Shown here: positions 48,401 to 56,178 of the stretch, piece after piece
Numbering within the stretch: position 1 is the first letter of the stretch
Layout of the letters: the number at the start of each line of letters is the position of its first letter
Assembly: GCA_008330645.1 (NCBI GenBank)
Contig: VLTN01000005.1
Span: 434,001-498,000 of the forward strand
Direction of reading: 5' to 3'
Length of the DNA stretch: 64,000 bases
From: Cafeteria roenbergensis
Lineage: Eukaryota; Sar; Bigyra; Bicosoecida; Cafeteriaceae
The notes under the pieces: generated by a model
The model's database searches: none
Told to the model about the DNA's origin: nothing
Seen by the model: only the letters and a program-made list of their open reading frames with translations
Translations under genes and position numbers: made by a program

Positions 48401-51400
48401 CCTGGATGTGCTTGAAGAAGAGCTTCTGCGTGTCGTAGTAGCCGCTCTGGTCGATGGTCTGGCGGATCAGCTCGATGGGCGGCTGGGCGCCGTACTCCTC
48501 CAGCGCGGGCATGTTGAGGTCGTCGACGAAGATGCACATGGTCTTTCCCGACGGCGGGCCGAGCAGGGTCTTGCGCTTCTTGTCGAGGCCCGACTCGAGG
48601 GCGTCCACGATGTTGGAGCTCTGCGTCTGGGCGCTCAGGTTGATGGTCATGCTCACGAACGCAGCGTCCTCACCGTCGGTGAGGTCGCGCATCGCCGCGG
48701 CCAGGATGACGCTCTTGCCGACGCCCGTCTCGCCCGTAAACAGGACGTTGCGGCCGGAGCGCGTGAGCATCCTGTACATGTAGGCGTAGCGGGTAGTGTC
48801 CATGGTCGGCACCAACACGTTGAAGTACGGCGTGGACGGGTCGTACACGAACTCGGCGCGAAGCGTCTCCCACGGCAGGCACTGGCGCGAAGCCACGTCC
48901 AGGTGGAAGTCGTAGAGCCCCAGCATCACTGAGTCCTCCTGGTCGTCGCCCCCGTCCTCGTCCTGCTCGCCAGCGTCGCCGGCGGCGGACGCCGCGGCGC
49001 TCGGAGCCTTGCTGGAGCGGCGCAGCTCGGGCGGGACGTCGTCCCCAAGGCGCTCGAGGACCCAAGACTCGAACAGGCCGCGGGAGCTGTCGTGCAGGTT
49101 GCACCCGGCGCCCCAAACGAGGGCGAAGACGAACGCGCGCTGGATGAGACTGCGGAGAGCCTCAGCCGGCATTGCGCTGCTCGCGCCGTCGGGGCTGTCG
49201 AGCCCGAGGCCCTCCAGGTCGTCCTCGGCAGCAGCCTCGGCCTCGGCGGCGGCAGCTGCAGCAGCAGCAGCATCGGCGGCAGCCGCGGGAACAGCGCTTG
49301 ACGCCGCGGCAGCTGCACCACCCGCAGCCGCGGAGGCGGGCTTTTCGGCGCCCGCATCGCCGGCCGCGTCGTCGCCCTCGTTGCCTTCCTCCGCCTCGGC
49401 GCCGGACTCGGCTGCTGCTCCAGCTGCTGCTGCGCCGGCGCCGCTCTTGCCGGCCCGGGCCGCCTTGACGCGCGCTGCGAGCTCCGGGTCCATCTTCTCG
49501 CGCATCTTGGCCTCGGCGCTTCGCGGGACCTTGCGGGCGCCCTTGCCCTTGACCCCGTTTTCGGGGCTGAGCAGAGAGAGCAGCACCGAGAGCGTGGACT
49601 CGAGCAGGTTGAGGTCGGAGGAGGCGACCACCTCCCTGCAGGACGAACGGACGAACTCGAGGGCGGCAGGCACGTGCTCGCGCACCATTGCCACGATCTT
49701 TGGAGCATGCTCCGGGAGCAGGTCGACGATCTCTGCGCGCGACCAGGTGTCGATGACGGCCTCCAGTCCCACGTGGATGAACTCCTGGTAGACCATGCCG
49801 CAGCGGGACACCGTGGCGGGCGAGGCCACGGCCAGGTCCTGCACCTCAAACATCATGGTCAGCGTCTCTGGCAGCTTGATGCGCTGGCCGTTGGCGAGGC
49901 AGAGAGTCTTGTTGTCGTCCAGCACCGTGTTCATGTTCTCGATCCAGAGGGCGTCCACCGGCCCGTCGAAGACGATCCACTTGCGGTCGGGCCCGCGGTC
50001 CGAGACGGCGTCGCGCACCAGCTTGGCCACGATGCCGTAGGTGAACTCGCCCGTGGTCCGGGAGATCTCGCCGTAGAGCTCCCCCATCTTCACGGACTTG
50101 GGGTTGAGAGTGTAGCGGTGGACCGTGCGGAAGTAGCCGTCCTTGTCCTCGATGCCCTCGGCGTGAAGCTGCGTGAGGGCCTTGGCCAGGATCATCGAGT
50201 TGGTGGTCTTCCCCGACCCCGCCTCGCCGACGATCATCATGCCGTGCCGGACGAGCTGCGTCTCGTGGGTCTGGATGATCTTGGCAACGAGGCGGGGCAC
50301 GACCTTGAGCCCGTGCAGGCGAAGCTGCTCCTCGATGGCAGTCTGCAGCGCGCCGTAGTCCACGAAGGGCACCTCCACCCCCGGGAAGAGGTCGGCGATG
50401 ATTCCGCGGAACAGCGGCAGGTCCTGCTCCAGGAACTTTGGCACGTTCGAGTCGCGCATCGCGCGAATGAGCAGCACGTTCTCGTCCACGTGGGGCTCCT
50501 TTCGCTTGAGCTTGCCTGCGGCGACCAGAACGGACTTGACCGCGCGCATTCCAAAGTCGTAGTGGCTCTGCTTCGAGAGCTGCTCCGAGGAGAGCTTGTA
50601 GAGCTGCGCCATCTTGCTGGAGAGGACCAGTGCGTCGCTGAAGCCCTGCGAGAAGAGGACGATCTCGGCGATGAGGCGGTAGTCGGGCACCATCATGGCG
50701 ACGGGCCGGAAGAGGGCCTTGAGGTTGTCGGGCAGCTCCGTGCGGCCGGCGTAGCCCGGGTTCATCGTGATGAACACGCCAAAGCTCGACGAGAGCGGGA
50801 TGTCGCGGCCCTCAAAGTCGATGCGCTCCTCGCCGCCCTGCAGGCCGCGCTGGATGCACAGGATCTGCTGCGCGATCACGGAGAGCACCTCGATGTCGAT
50901 TCGGTTGAACTCGTCGAAGCAGGCCCAGGCCCCGGCCTGCGCGAGGCCGGAGAAGAAGCGCCCCATCATCTTGAAGTCAAGCGAGTCGGAGCAGTTGAAC
51001 ACCACGCACTGGTTCGCCAGCGACTTGGCGAGGTCCTTGGTGGTCTCCGTCTTGCCGGTGCCGGCGGGGCCGGCGGGCGCGCCGCCGAACTTGAGGTGCA
51101 GGGCGCCGGTGAGCGTCATGTAGCACTTGTCCGTGAGCGGCGTGATGACGAGGCGCGGCTGGTTGCCGAGGTACTCGTAGCCGTAGACAAAGCGCGTGTT
51201 CGTCTGCCGCACGACGCAGTTGTCCACGACGTCCTCCCAGTAGTAGCGCAGCTGGCGAGTCCACTCGAAGTCCTCGAGGGAGGCGACGCCCTTGCGGATC
51301 ATGCCGCGCACAACGTCGCGAGCGTGCACGTCCACGACGATGAGGGTCCCCATGAGCATCCGGTCCAGCTTCGCCAGCTCCCCGCGGATCAGGCCGACCA

Positions 51401-54400
51401 TGTTGTCGATCTGGCGCACGCTAAAGTCCAAGAAGGCCTGGATGGAGCCGCTGCGACCCTCGCTCTCGCCGCGAATGGCCGCCGCGCAGAGCTGCGTCCA
51501 CATGATCTGGTCCACAACGGTGATGGGCTGCGACGCGAAGGAGAAGAGCCAGGAGCCGCGGTCGATCTGCCCGGCCTCGTCCTTGGGGTACGACAGGAGC
51601 GCCGACTTGGTGTTCTCGTACAGCGTGGTCCGCATCATGGTCTCCACGTCGCTCAGCCAGTTTTCGACGTTCCCAGTGGCCGACACGGGCGCCACGAAGC
51701 TCACTCGCTCGGACTCCGCGGAGACCATGCCGAACATCTCGGCCGCCTGGTCGTCCTTGCCGAACTCCAGCGAGGCCATGGCGTCGAAGCAGCCCTGCAG
51801 GTGCGGCTGCACGGCCGTCGGCTCGCGAGTCTGGGAGAGGATGGCCAGCAGGTCGTCGTCGGAGAGGAAGTAGAAGCGGGGGAAGGCGGCGCGCTTGGTC
51901 TCCAGGTACTCGTCGAGGGACTTTTGGATCTCCTCCAGCAGCGTGTTGCACGACTGGAAGGTGATGAGCATCTCGTCGCCGCTCTCCACGGCGGCGAGGA
52001 CGCGGGGGTTGCCGTGGGTCCGGGTCATGGCGTCCTTCCAGCGCTTGTCGACGGAGGCGAACTTGGAGGCCTCGGCCGGAAGCTGCCGCTGAATGTCCTC
52101 GGCGGAGAAGATGTTCTCGAGGTACATCCACTGGCGCTGGCAGGAGACCCACTCGTCGAGCGTGTCGGAGAGCATGCCCAGCTTCTTGTCCCAGGTCTCC
52201 ACCTCGGCCTTGACCCCCGCGATGAAGCGGCTGCCGAGCATCGTCTGAAGCGTGACCTGGTTGTCCTCCAGCTGCATGAAGATGTCGTCAAGGCCGCCGA
52301 GAACGAAGACGGACGTCGACTCGCGGTACGGCTTGACGGTGAACTCCGTGGTCTCCCACTCGGTGCGGATCTTGGCCAGGCTGTTCTCGAGCTGGGCCTC
52401 CCCGGAGGCCGAGCCGGACACATCGGAGACGAGGTCCTTGTGCTCGAACACGCCGGCGTCCTGCAGGTCCGTCAGCGTGCGGCCCGCGTCGTTGGGCTTG
52501 AAGGGGGCGCCGAGCTCGCCGAAGAGCTTGCGCCAGTGGCGCTCGCGGATGTTGGGGTTCCCGAGCTCCTCCACCACCGGGAGCTTGAGGCGCCACTCGG
52601 AGGTGCGCTCCTTGAAGGCGGCCGACACCTCGTCGCCGATCTGCCTGTCCGCGACGTAGCTCTGCTTCAGCAGGGCGTTGCTGTCCTTGAGCAGCGCGGC
52701 CACGTCCACGCTGGCAAAGGGCTCCGAGGTCCACGCCTGCTGCTTGGTGAGGAACTCGTGGTAGGCGGCCCAGAGCCCGTGGCGCTTCTCCCACTCCGCA
52801 GAGGCGGCGGTGAGCCGGCGCAGGTCGGCGGCCGGCATGCCGAAGAGCTCCTGCCACCCCGCGAACGTCCTGCCCTTTTCCTCGAGCGCGACGAGCATCT
52901 TCTTGGCGTTGGCCAGCTGCGCGAGCACCTCGTCGGTCGGGCGCGAAGCCTCCACGAACATGCCCTCCTGGAGCGCGTGCTCGAGCTCCTCGGCGCGCTT
53001 CTCGAGCTTCATGACGCGCGCGTCGAGCTCGCCCCGCATGCCCTGCAGCTGGCTGAAGAGCAGGCCGCGCGTGTCGGCAAGCTTGGCCTCGTACGCGGCG
53101 TGGGCGGCGTGCATCTGGTCAAAGAGGTCCGTCTCGCTGAACACGGGAGTGTCCTTGTGCATCCGGCGAAGCGCGAAAGCGTCCTCCACGGCCTTGGCGG
53201 CCTGCGTGAGCTTGGAGGACGAGTCGGAAAGCTCCTCGAAGCGCGTCTTGAGGGCAGCGAACTGCTCCAGCGTCTTGGTGGGCACCGAGAGCGAGGCGGT
53301 GCGCGCCTTGAACTCGTCGAGCGCCTCTTGGCACTGCGTGCGGCCCGAGTTGCGAAGGTAGTCCAGGATGGCGGTGCGCGCCTGGTCGGTGACGGGCATG
53401 AGGGACTCGCGAAGGCGGCCGCAGTCGACCCAAACGGCGCCGGCCACGTGGTGCTGCAGCATGCCGCGGACTGAGGTGCGCCAGCCGGAGATGCGCATCA
53501 GCTCCTGGCGGATCTCGGGCACGGTCTTTGGCGGGCCGGAGCCGCCGTAGGTGTCGACGTCCACCTGCTGCTGCGACTCGTAGATGGGCTTGAGCGCAAC
53601 GATGTGGTCGCGGCGGCCAAACGCCTCGGCGGCCTCGAAGTCGTCCGCCGTCTTGCGCTTGATGCTGGCCACGACGGAGCGGAATTCGCGCGACGAGTAG
53701 AGCAGCTCCGCCACCGAGAGGGCGCCGAGGCTCTCGATGCGCTTGGGCACCATGGCCTGGACCTCCTCGGCCCGCTGCATCATGTCGTGGTCGTCGTCGC
53801 TGATGCCGTCGCTGGCCCACTCGCGGCCCGAGAGGCCGCGGGGAGCTGTGCCACCCGCTGCGCGCGGGTCGTCGACCGGCAGGTCCTCGAGGAACGGGGC
53901 GAAGGCGCGCGCAGACACGATGCGCGGGGCCCGGTGGACCGTCTCGGCAGTCTCGCTGATGACGGCGTCGAGCGTCGCGAGGTACTCTGCGCACGGGGGC
54001 TCGAAGACCACGCCGTCGCGGCTGAGGGTGAGCTCCGTGAAGAAGACGCCGGTGCGCGCGCGGGCCGGCGACGGGTCCGTCATGCTGGCCAGCAGCTGGG
54101 AGAAGAGCTCCGTTGTGCGCTCCGCGAGGGCCTCCGTGCACATGGCATCCACCAGCCGGATGAAGGCCCCGAGGCGGGACTCCTCGTGCTCGGCCTGCCT
54201 GCGGGCGCGCTGCCTGGCGAGGGCCTCCTCCTTGGCCTCGCGGATGGACTTGGTCTTGGTGTCTTGGGCGGCGCTGGCGAGCAGCGCTGACTCGTCGCTC
54301 TCGTCCGTCCCCGTGGCCCGCGCCCTCTCCGTGACGTCCTTGCAGATCTGCTTGACGAGGCGCACGATCTTGACCAGGTGCCGGTCGATGTCCTTGGACG

Positions 54401-55427
54401 CGGCCTCGCGGGTCCTGGCCTGGGTGTCGTAGAACGCGGTGGCGACCACGTTCTTCCCGTCCTCCAGCTCCAAGAGGTGCGTGTCGCGAAGGCGCTGGAC
54501 GGCCGCCACGATCTCCACGAAGCGGCCCGCAAAGGCCGGGTTGGCGAGGAAGAGGCGGCGCTCCACGCGGCGGCGGTGCTTCTGGAACTTTTCCGTGTCC
54601 GTGAAGCCGCGCCACGCGCCGAACATCTTCCTGGGCACGAAGCTCTTGAAGAAGGGCAGGCGCCTGACGACGTTGAAGACGGACGCGTGGCGGGTCCACT
54701 CCGACAGCGAGAGGACCTCGGACGGCTGCCCCACAGCGGTGTGGACCACGCCCTTGGAGCTCACCACAAAGTGCTCCGCCGGGTCCACCATCTCCTCGGG
54801 GACGGCCACAAGCGCGTAGGGCCGGAAGTCCCGGGGGTGGTGGACCCGGTTGCAGTGCACGAACTTGACGGGGGAGCTGGAGCCGAACCGGGCGAAGAAG
54901 GCCACCACGTCGCTGCCGGTGCTGAGCCCGGCGAGCGCTGCCAGGGCTTCTCTGCTGGACTCGTTGGCCGAGGCGCCCGTGGCTGCTGCAGCGCGGGCCA
55001 GGGTTCGCGCCATGCCGCCCAGGCCGGCGACGCGCGCCTCCTCCTTGGCGACTTCCAGCTCCTCCACGGTCATGAGCGCTGCCTGGCGGGCGCGGGACGC
55101 GGACGACGCCATCATCGCGGACGCGCCGGTGCGTCCCGGGCGCAGAGCCGTGGCGCCGGCGCTGCCGGCGGAGGCGGTGCCGCCCAGGGCGCCCGAGTGC
55201 CGGCCAGGCGGCGCCCCGCTGCCTGCGCCTCGGCGGCCGCCGCCCATTGCGGGCGGCAGTCGGTCGGCGTCGTCCTTGTGCTCCTCGCGCGGGGAAAAGT
55301 GCCTCGCGTCGGCCCGCCCGGCGGCTGCGCCCCTTGCCACCTGCGGCCGCGACCTCGCGTACACCGTCCCGCGCGCCGCCGGCATGGCAAAGGGCGCCTC
55401 AGCCGCTGCGCCGTCGTACCTGAACAT
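42495..55427 (-). CDS. DNAH6: Single-headed inner-arm dynein heavy chain, DNAH6 type
   Basis: A single frame of 4,310 residues. P-loops: AAA1 GPAGTGKT at 1453, AAA2 GEAGSGKT near 1734, AAA3 GETGVGKS near 2231 and AAA4 GVGGSGRQS near 2584. Stalk, microtubule-binding domain and C-terminal domain follow. DNAH6-like signatures include RNPVTPRLLRHFHML with GFLSDSAPE in AAA3, SGTYFAPTDGTLEDARAFVE, HENAAI, FFPQGFMTGALQ and the ending YKTSERRGTLSTTGHSTNFV. The tail motif RLPFFKSFVPRKMFGAWRGF also fits single-headed inner-arm chains. It should power an inner dynein arm. Between AAA2 and AAA3 is a poly-Ala/Glu insertion of about 90 residues, and a Gly/Ser/Asp-rich insertion lies near the C-terminus (about residues 3965-4020). 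The start is uncertain: 55427 or the next ATG at 55385. It converges on DNAH2 and is divergent from the desaturase. Confidence 0.85.
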   Translation of the reverse strand: MFRYDGAAAEAPFAMPAARGTVYARSRPQVARGAAAGRADARHFSPREEHKDDADRLPPAMGGGRRGAGSGAPPGRHSGALGGTASAGSAGATALRPGRTGASAMMASSASRARQAALMTVEELEVAKEEARVAGLGGMARTLARAAAATGASANESSREALAALAGLSTGSDVVAFFARFGSSSPVKFVHCNRVHHPRDFRPYALVAVPEEMVDPAEHFVVSSKGVVHTAVGQPSEVLSLSEWTRHASVFNVVRRLPFFKSFVPRKMFGAWRGFTDTEKFQKHRRRVERRLFLANPAFAGRFVEIVAAVQRLRDTHLLELEDGKNVVATAFYDTQARTREAASKDIDRHLVKIVRLVKQICKDVTERARATGTDESDESALLASAAQDTKTKSIREAKEEALARQRARRQAEHEESRLGAFIRLVDAMCTEALAERTTELFSQLLASMTDPSPARARTGVFFTELTLSRDGVVFEPPCAEYLATLDAVISETAETVHRAPRIVSARAFAPFLEDLPVDDPRAAGGTAPRGLSGREWASDGISDDDHDMMQRAEEVQAMVPKRIESLGALSVAELLYSSREFRSVVASIKRKTADDFEAAEAFGRRDHIVALKPIYESQQQVDVDTYGGSGPPKTVPEIRQELMRISGWRTSVRGMLQHHVAGAVWVDCGRLRESLMPVTDQARTAILDYLRNSGRTQCQEALDEFKARTASLSVPTKTLEQFAALKTRFEELSDSSSKLTQAAKAVEDAFALRRMHKDTPVFSETDLFDQMHAAHAAYEAKLADTRGLLFSQLQGMRGELDARVMKLEKRAEELEHALQEGMFVEASRPTDEVLAQLANAKKMLVALEEKGRTFAGWQELFGMPAADLRRLTAASAEWEKRHGLWAAYHEFLTKQQAWTSEPFASVDVAALLKDSNALLKQSYVADRQIGDEVSAAFKERTSEWRLKLPVVEELGNPNIRERHWRKLFGELGAPFKPNDAGRTLTDLQDAGVFEHKDLVSDVSGSASGEAQLENSLAKIRTEWETTEFTVKPYRESTSVFVLGGLDDIFMQLEDNQVTLQTMLGSRFIAGVKAEVETWDKKLGMLSDTLDEWVSCQRQWMYLENIFSAEDIQRQLPAEASKFASVDKRWKDAMTRTHGNPRVLAAVESGDEMLITFQSCNTLLEEIQKSLDEYLETKRAAFPRFYFLSDDDLLAILSQTREPTAVQPHLQGCFDAMASLEFGKDDQAAEMFGMVSAESERVSFVAPVSATGNVENWLSDVETMMRTTLYENTKSALLSYPKDEAGQIDRGSWLFSFASQPITVVDQIMWTQLCAAAIRGESEGRSGSIQAFLDFSVRQIDNMVGLIRGELAKLDRMLMGTLIVVDVHARDVVRGMIRKGVASLEDFEWTRQLRYYWEDVVDNCVVRQTNTRFVYGYEYLGNQPRLVITPLTDKCYMTLTGALHLKFGGAPAGPAGTGKTETTKDLAKSLANQCVVFNCSDSLDFKMMGRFFSGLAQAGAWACFDEFNRIDIEVLSVIAQQILCIQRGLQGGEERIDFEGRDIPLSSSFGVFITMNPGYAGRTELPDNLKALFRPVAMMVPDYRLIAEIVLFSQGFSDALVLSSKMAQLYKLSSEQLSKQSHYDFGMRAVKSVLVAAGKLKRKEPHVDENVLLIRAMRDSNVPKFLEQDLPLFRGIIADLFPGVEVPFVDYGALQTAIEEQLRLHGLKVVPRLVAKIIQTHETQLVRHGMMIVGEAGSGKTTNSMILAKALTQLHAEGIEDKDGYFRTVHRYTLNPKSVKMGELYGEISRTTGEFTYGIVAKLVRDAVSDRGPDRKWIVFDGPVDALWIENMNTVLDDNKTLCLANGQRIKLPETLTMMFEVQDLAVASPATVSRCGMVYQEFIHVGLEAVIDTWSRAEIVDLLPEHAPKIVAMVREHVPAALEFVRSSCREVVASSDLNLLESTLSVLLSLLSPENGVKGKGARKVPRSAEAKMREKMDPELAARVKAARAGKSGAGAAAAGAAAESGAEAEEGNEGDDAAGDAGAEKPASAAAGGAAAAASSAVPAAAADAAAAAAAAAEAEAAAEDDLEGLGLDSPDGASSAMPAEALRSLIQRAFVFALVWGAGCNLHDSSRGLFESWVLERLGDDVPPELRRSSKAPSAAASAAGDAGEQDEDGGDDQEDSVMLGLYDFHLDVASRQCLPWETLRAEFVYDPSTPYFNVLVPTMDTTRYAYMYRMLTRSGRNVLFTGETGVGKSVILAAAMRDLTDGEDAAFVSMTINLSAQTQSSNIVDALESGLDKKRKTLLGPPSGKTMCIFVDDLNMPALEEYGAQPPIELIRQTIDQSGYYDTQKLFFKHIQGCVFASACAPPGGGRNPVTPRLLRHFHMLWLTALSEFSMRLIFTSILGGFLSDSAPELEPVAAPIVASAVGVYLQVEKEMLPTPAKSHYTFNLRDLSKVFQGVLMVDRPHLVDAPALLRLWLHEEARVFRDRLVDDDDRGLFNDMCARAIAEGPLAAVVEDASAWSVDSFGDILFGDYLSRDDKRYREISEPDELPELFKEYLDEFNVTFPNSMDLVFFKDAIAHVSRIARILRQPRGNALLVGVGGSGRQSLTRLASFVADFKCKSIEITRTYNTDAWHEDLKQTLFLCGIQGEDVVFLLTDTQIKGESFLEDINNLLNSGDVPNLYAVDEMEQIINGVRPFCREAGIIDTRDNIMALYVQRVRERLHIVLAFSPIGSSFRNRCRMFPALVNCCTIDWFSAWPAEALSSVADAFLGKADETLGVRDYVEPLARMCVTVHKGVEVASARFLREQRRTTYTTPTSYLELLRLYFSMLAEQRVSVEAKISRYEGGLRKIAEANEMVAELQVKLTKMQPELAQAKKDTETLLKELAVDQKEADIAAAQAAKDEAETSKVAANVKAIKDDCERDLEEAMPAYHSSIKALDTLDKKDIQEVKSFAKPPALVAKVMEAVCILLGAKPSWDEAKKLLGDMKFLDSLRTYDKDNIDPKIIRKITKYIRDVEFEPDTVAKTSSAAKSLCMWVRAMHKYDSVAKTIEPKKAKLKEAQAELSEAQGVLEVKRRELKRIQDRVAELQRSYEDSLAKKEDLEAKSTATQLRLGRAQKLTDGLGSESERWRAAAQQLRRDRHNLVGNIVLAAGCIAYLGPFTAEFRRDLTSKWVDECVALSIPVDDGFDLSRVLADPVAVREWNIQGLPADAFSTENGLFVTRGRRWPLMIDPQGQANKWIKNMQRDNSLQVIKLSEADFLRTLETGIRFGQPVLLENVEEDLDPALEPVLLKQVFKKQGMMVLRLGDTDVPYSDDFRFYITTKLANPHYMPEVCVKVTVINFTVTKRGLEDQLLVDVVAHERPELEEKKDELIVSIASDKRQLKEIEDSILQMLAEAGDDILDDEALIDSLGRSKETSLAIGKRMAEAERTTAEINEARELYRPVAKRGSVLYFVIASLAAVDHMYQYSLQAFSRLYSLRIERSESSDELERRLAILIDDITLAFYVNVCRGLFEVHKLLFAFMVAVEVERAAAVVTDEEWRFFVLGALASAGGDQPKVPPKPSGCSARAWQLSDKAWGTACALGGAASSLECVAGRLAESPKEWASLAGHAEPHLQALPGDLEGSLTPFQRLLVLRTLREDKTTFSVREYVRRVLGDTFTEAPPFDLSGAYDDSSAEVPIIFVLSPGADPIDYLLKLADEKGKGGPGLRSISLGQGQGPVAERAMAEARRTGDWVCLQNCHLAVSWLPKLEALLEQASAADPPAHPDYRLWLTSMPTSKFPVPVLQNGIKLTQEPPRGLKANLRRTFLDVTEEQWASCSKPEAFHKLMFALGFYHAVALERRKYGAIGWNIPYEWMQSDLKTGQMNLRMYLDEQPTVPYETLIKITGEIIYGGRITDNKDNRTNLAILRRYYCPEAVESDSYKFSESGTYFAPTDGTLEDARAFVESLPADDPPEVFGLHENAAISLQQKDTNELLDTIIKIQASGGGGGSSSSSSGDGDEGGDGDGDGAAGDEGEGGDSAAAGGAAGAPKSLTPDEQVRVVAEGIASRLPGMLTRKGSSETTFAKIADGSMNSLGVFCAQEMDRFNVLIHEVRSSLLELEKAIKGLVVMSPALETMYQAFLFQKVPPAWEAAAYPSLKPLASWIEDFFARVAFVESWVRDGPPPSFWISGFFFPQGFMTGALQMYARKTKIAIDTLDFATAVKPFREDGVKEAPEDGVLIHGLFLEGARWDDDTQRMAEMLPGVLFCRMPCIWLRPVESKDFSTKGSYAAPFYKTSERRGTLSTTGHSTNFVTTVYLPTDQPVDHWVRRGVALLSMLDD

Positions 55428-56178
55428 GCCGGACCCGGCCGCCGCCGCCGTCGCGGGGGCGCGGGGCGCGAGCCCAGCGGGGCGCTGCTGCGCGCGCGCA
55501 GCGCGGGTGACGCCGGGCCTGTGCCTGCCCGCGCGTCCCGAGGCGGCGGCTGCAGCCCCGCCCACGCGGGTGGACGAAAGGCTAAACTGCGGGGGGGCGG
55601 CCACGTTGCGAGGACGGCACGCCAAGCGGCTCGTGTCAGGCGTTGGCGCGCCCGCGGGCCGGCAGCAGAGGCGTTGTTGTTGCCGCAGCGGCCACCGCGC
55701 CGCGCGCGGCCTGCCAGAGGCCACGAGGGGCCGGGCTCGCCGCCTCCCGAGGCGCAACGTGCAGGGGTGGGAGGCAAAGTGCGAGCGCCCGGGCCTGGCC
55801 CCGGTGCCTCCCGCCTGGGCGCCTGCCCCTGCGCGCGCGCTGCCAGGAGTTCAGCGTGCAAGAGGGGCACCTGCCGTGCGTCCGCGCGCTCACCTGGTCA
55901 GAATCGTGGTCGCCGTGGCCGAACATGGCCACCCGCCCCAGGCGCCCGCTGCGGCGCCGCAGGGAGTGCGCGGGGCCCGCCCTGCGCGCAGGCCAGGCCG
56001 GCCGATGCGGGCCAGTTCCAGTGGCGCAAGGGCAGAGCCCCAACGGCCAGTGAGGGCCGCCCCAACTCAGACCGCGAGTTGGGCGGCCGTAGTTGCGGCG
56101 TCGGCGGGCTCAGATTCGGGAGTCCCTCGACCGCCGCTTGTCGCGCAGCCTCTTCCCCCACCTGAGCGTCCGGCAGCC
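55428..56178. promoter_or_regulatory. Divergent promoter region, DNAH6 / desaturase
   Basis: A 751-bp gap, the largest here, presumed to contain both promoters. The minus frame of DNAH6 stays open to 55757 but looks like Ala/Arg-rich shadow sequence. The only structure I can name is the inverted repeat at 56055-56088. No extra gene was seen. Confidence 0.5.
56055..56088. promoter_or_regulatory. Inverted repeat upstream of the desaturase
   Basis: The arms ggccgccccaactc (56055-56068) and gagttgggcggcc (56076-56088) are complementary over 13 bp with one bulged C, around a 7-nt centre. The inner 8 bp (cccaactc/gagttggg) are perfect. It lies 91-124 bp before the desaturase ATG. It could be a dimeric-factor binding site or a 5' UTR hairpin. 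Confidence 0.5.
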
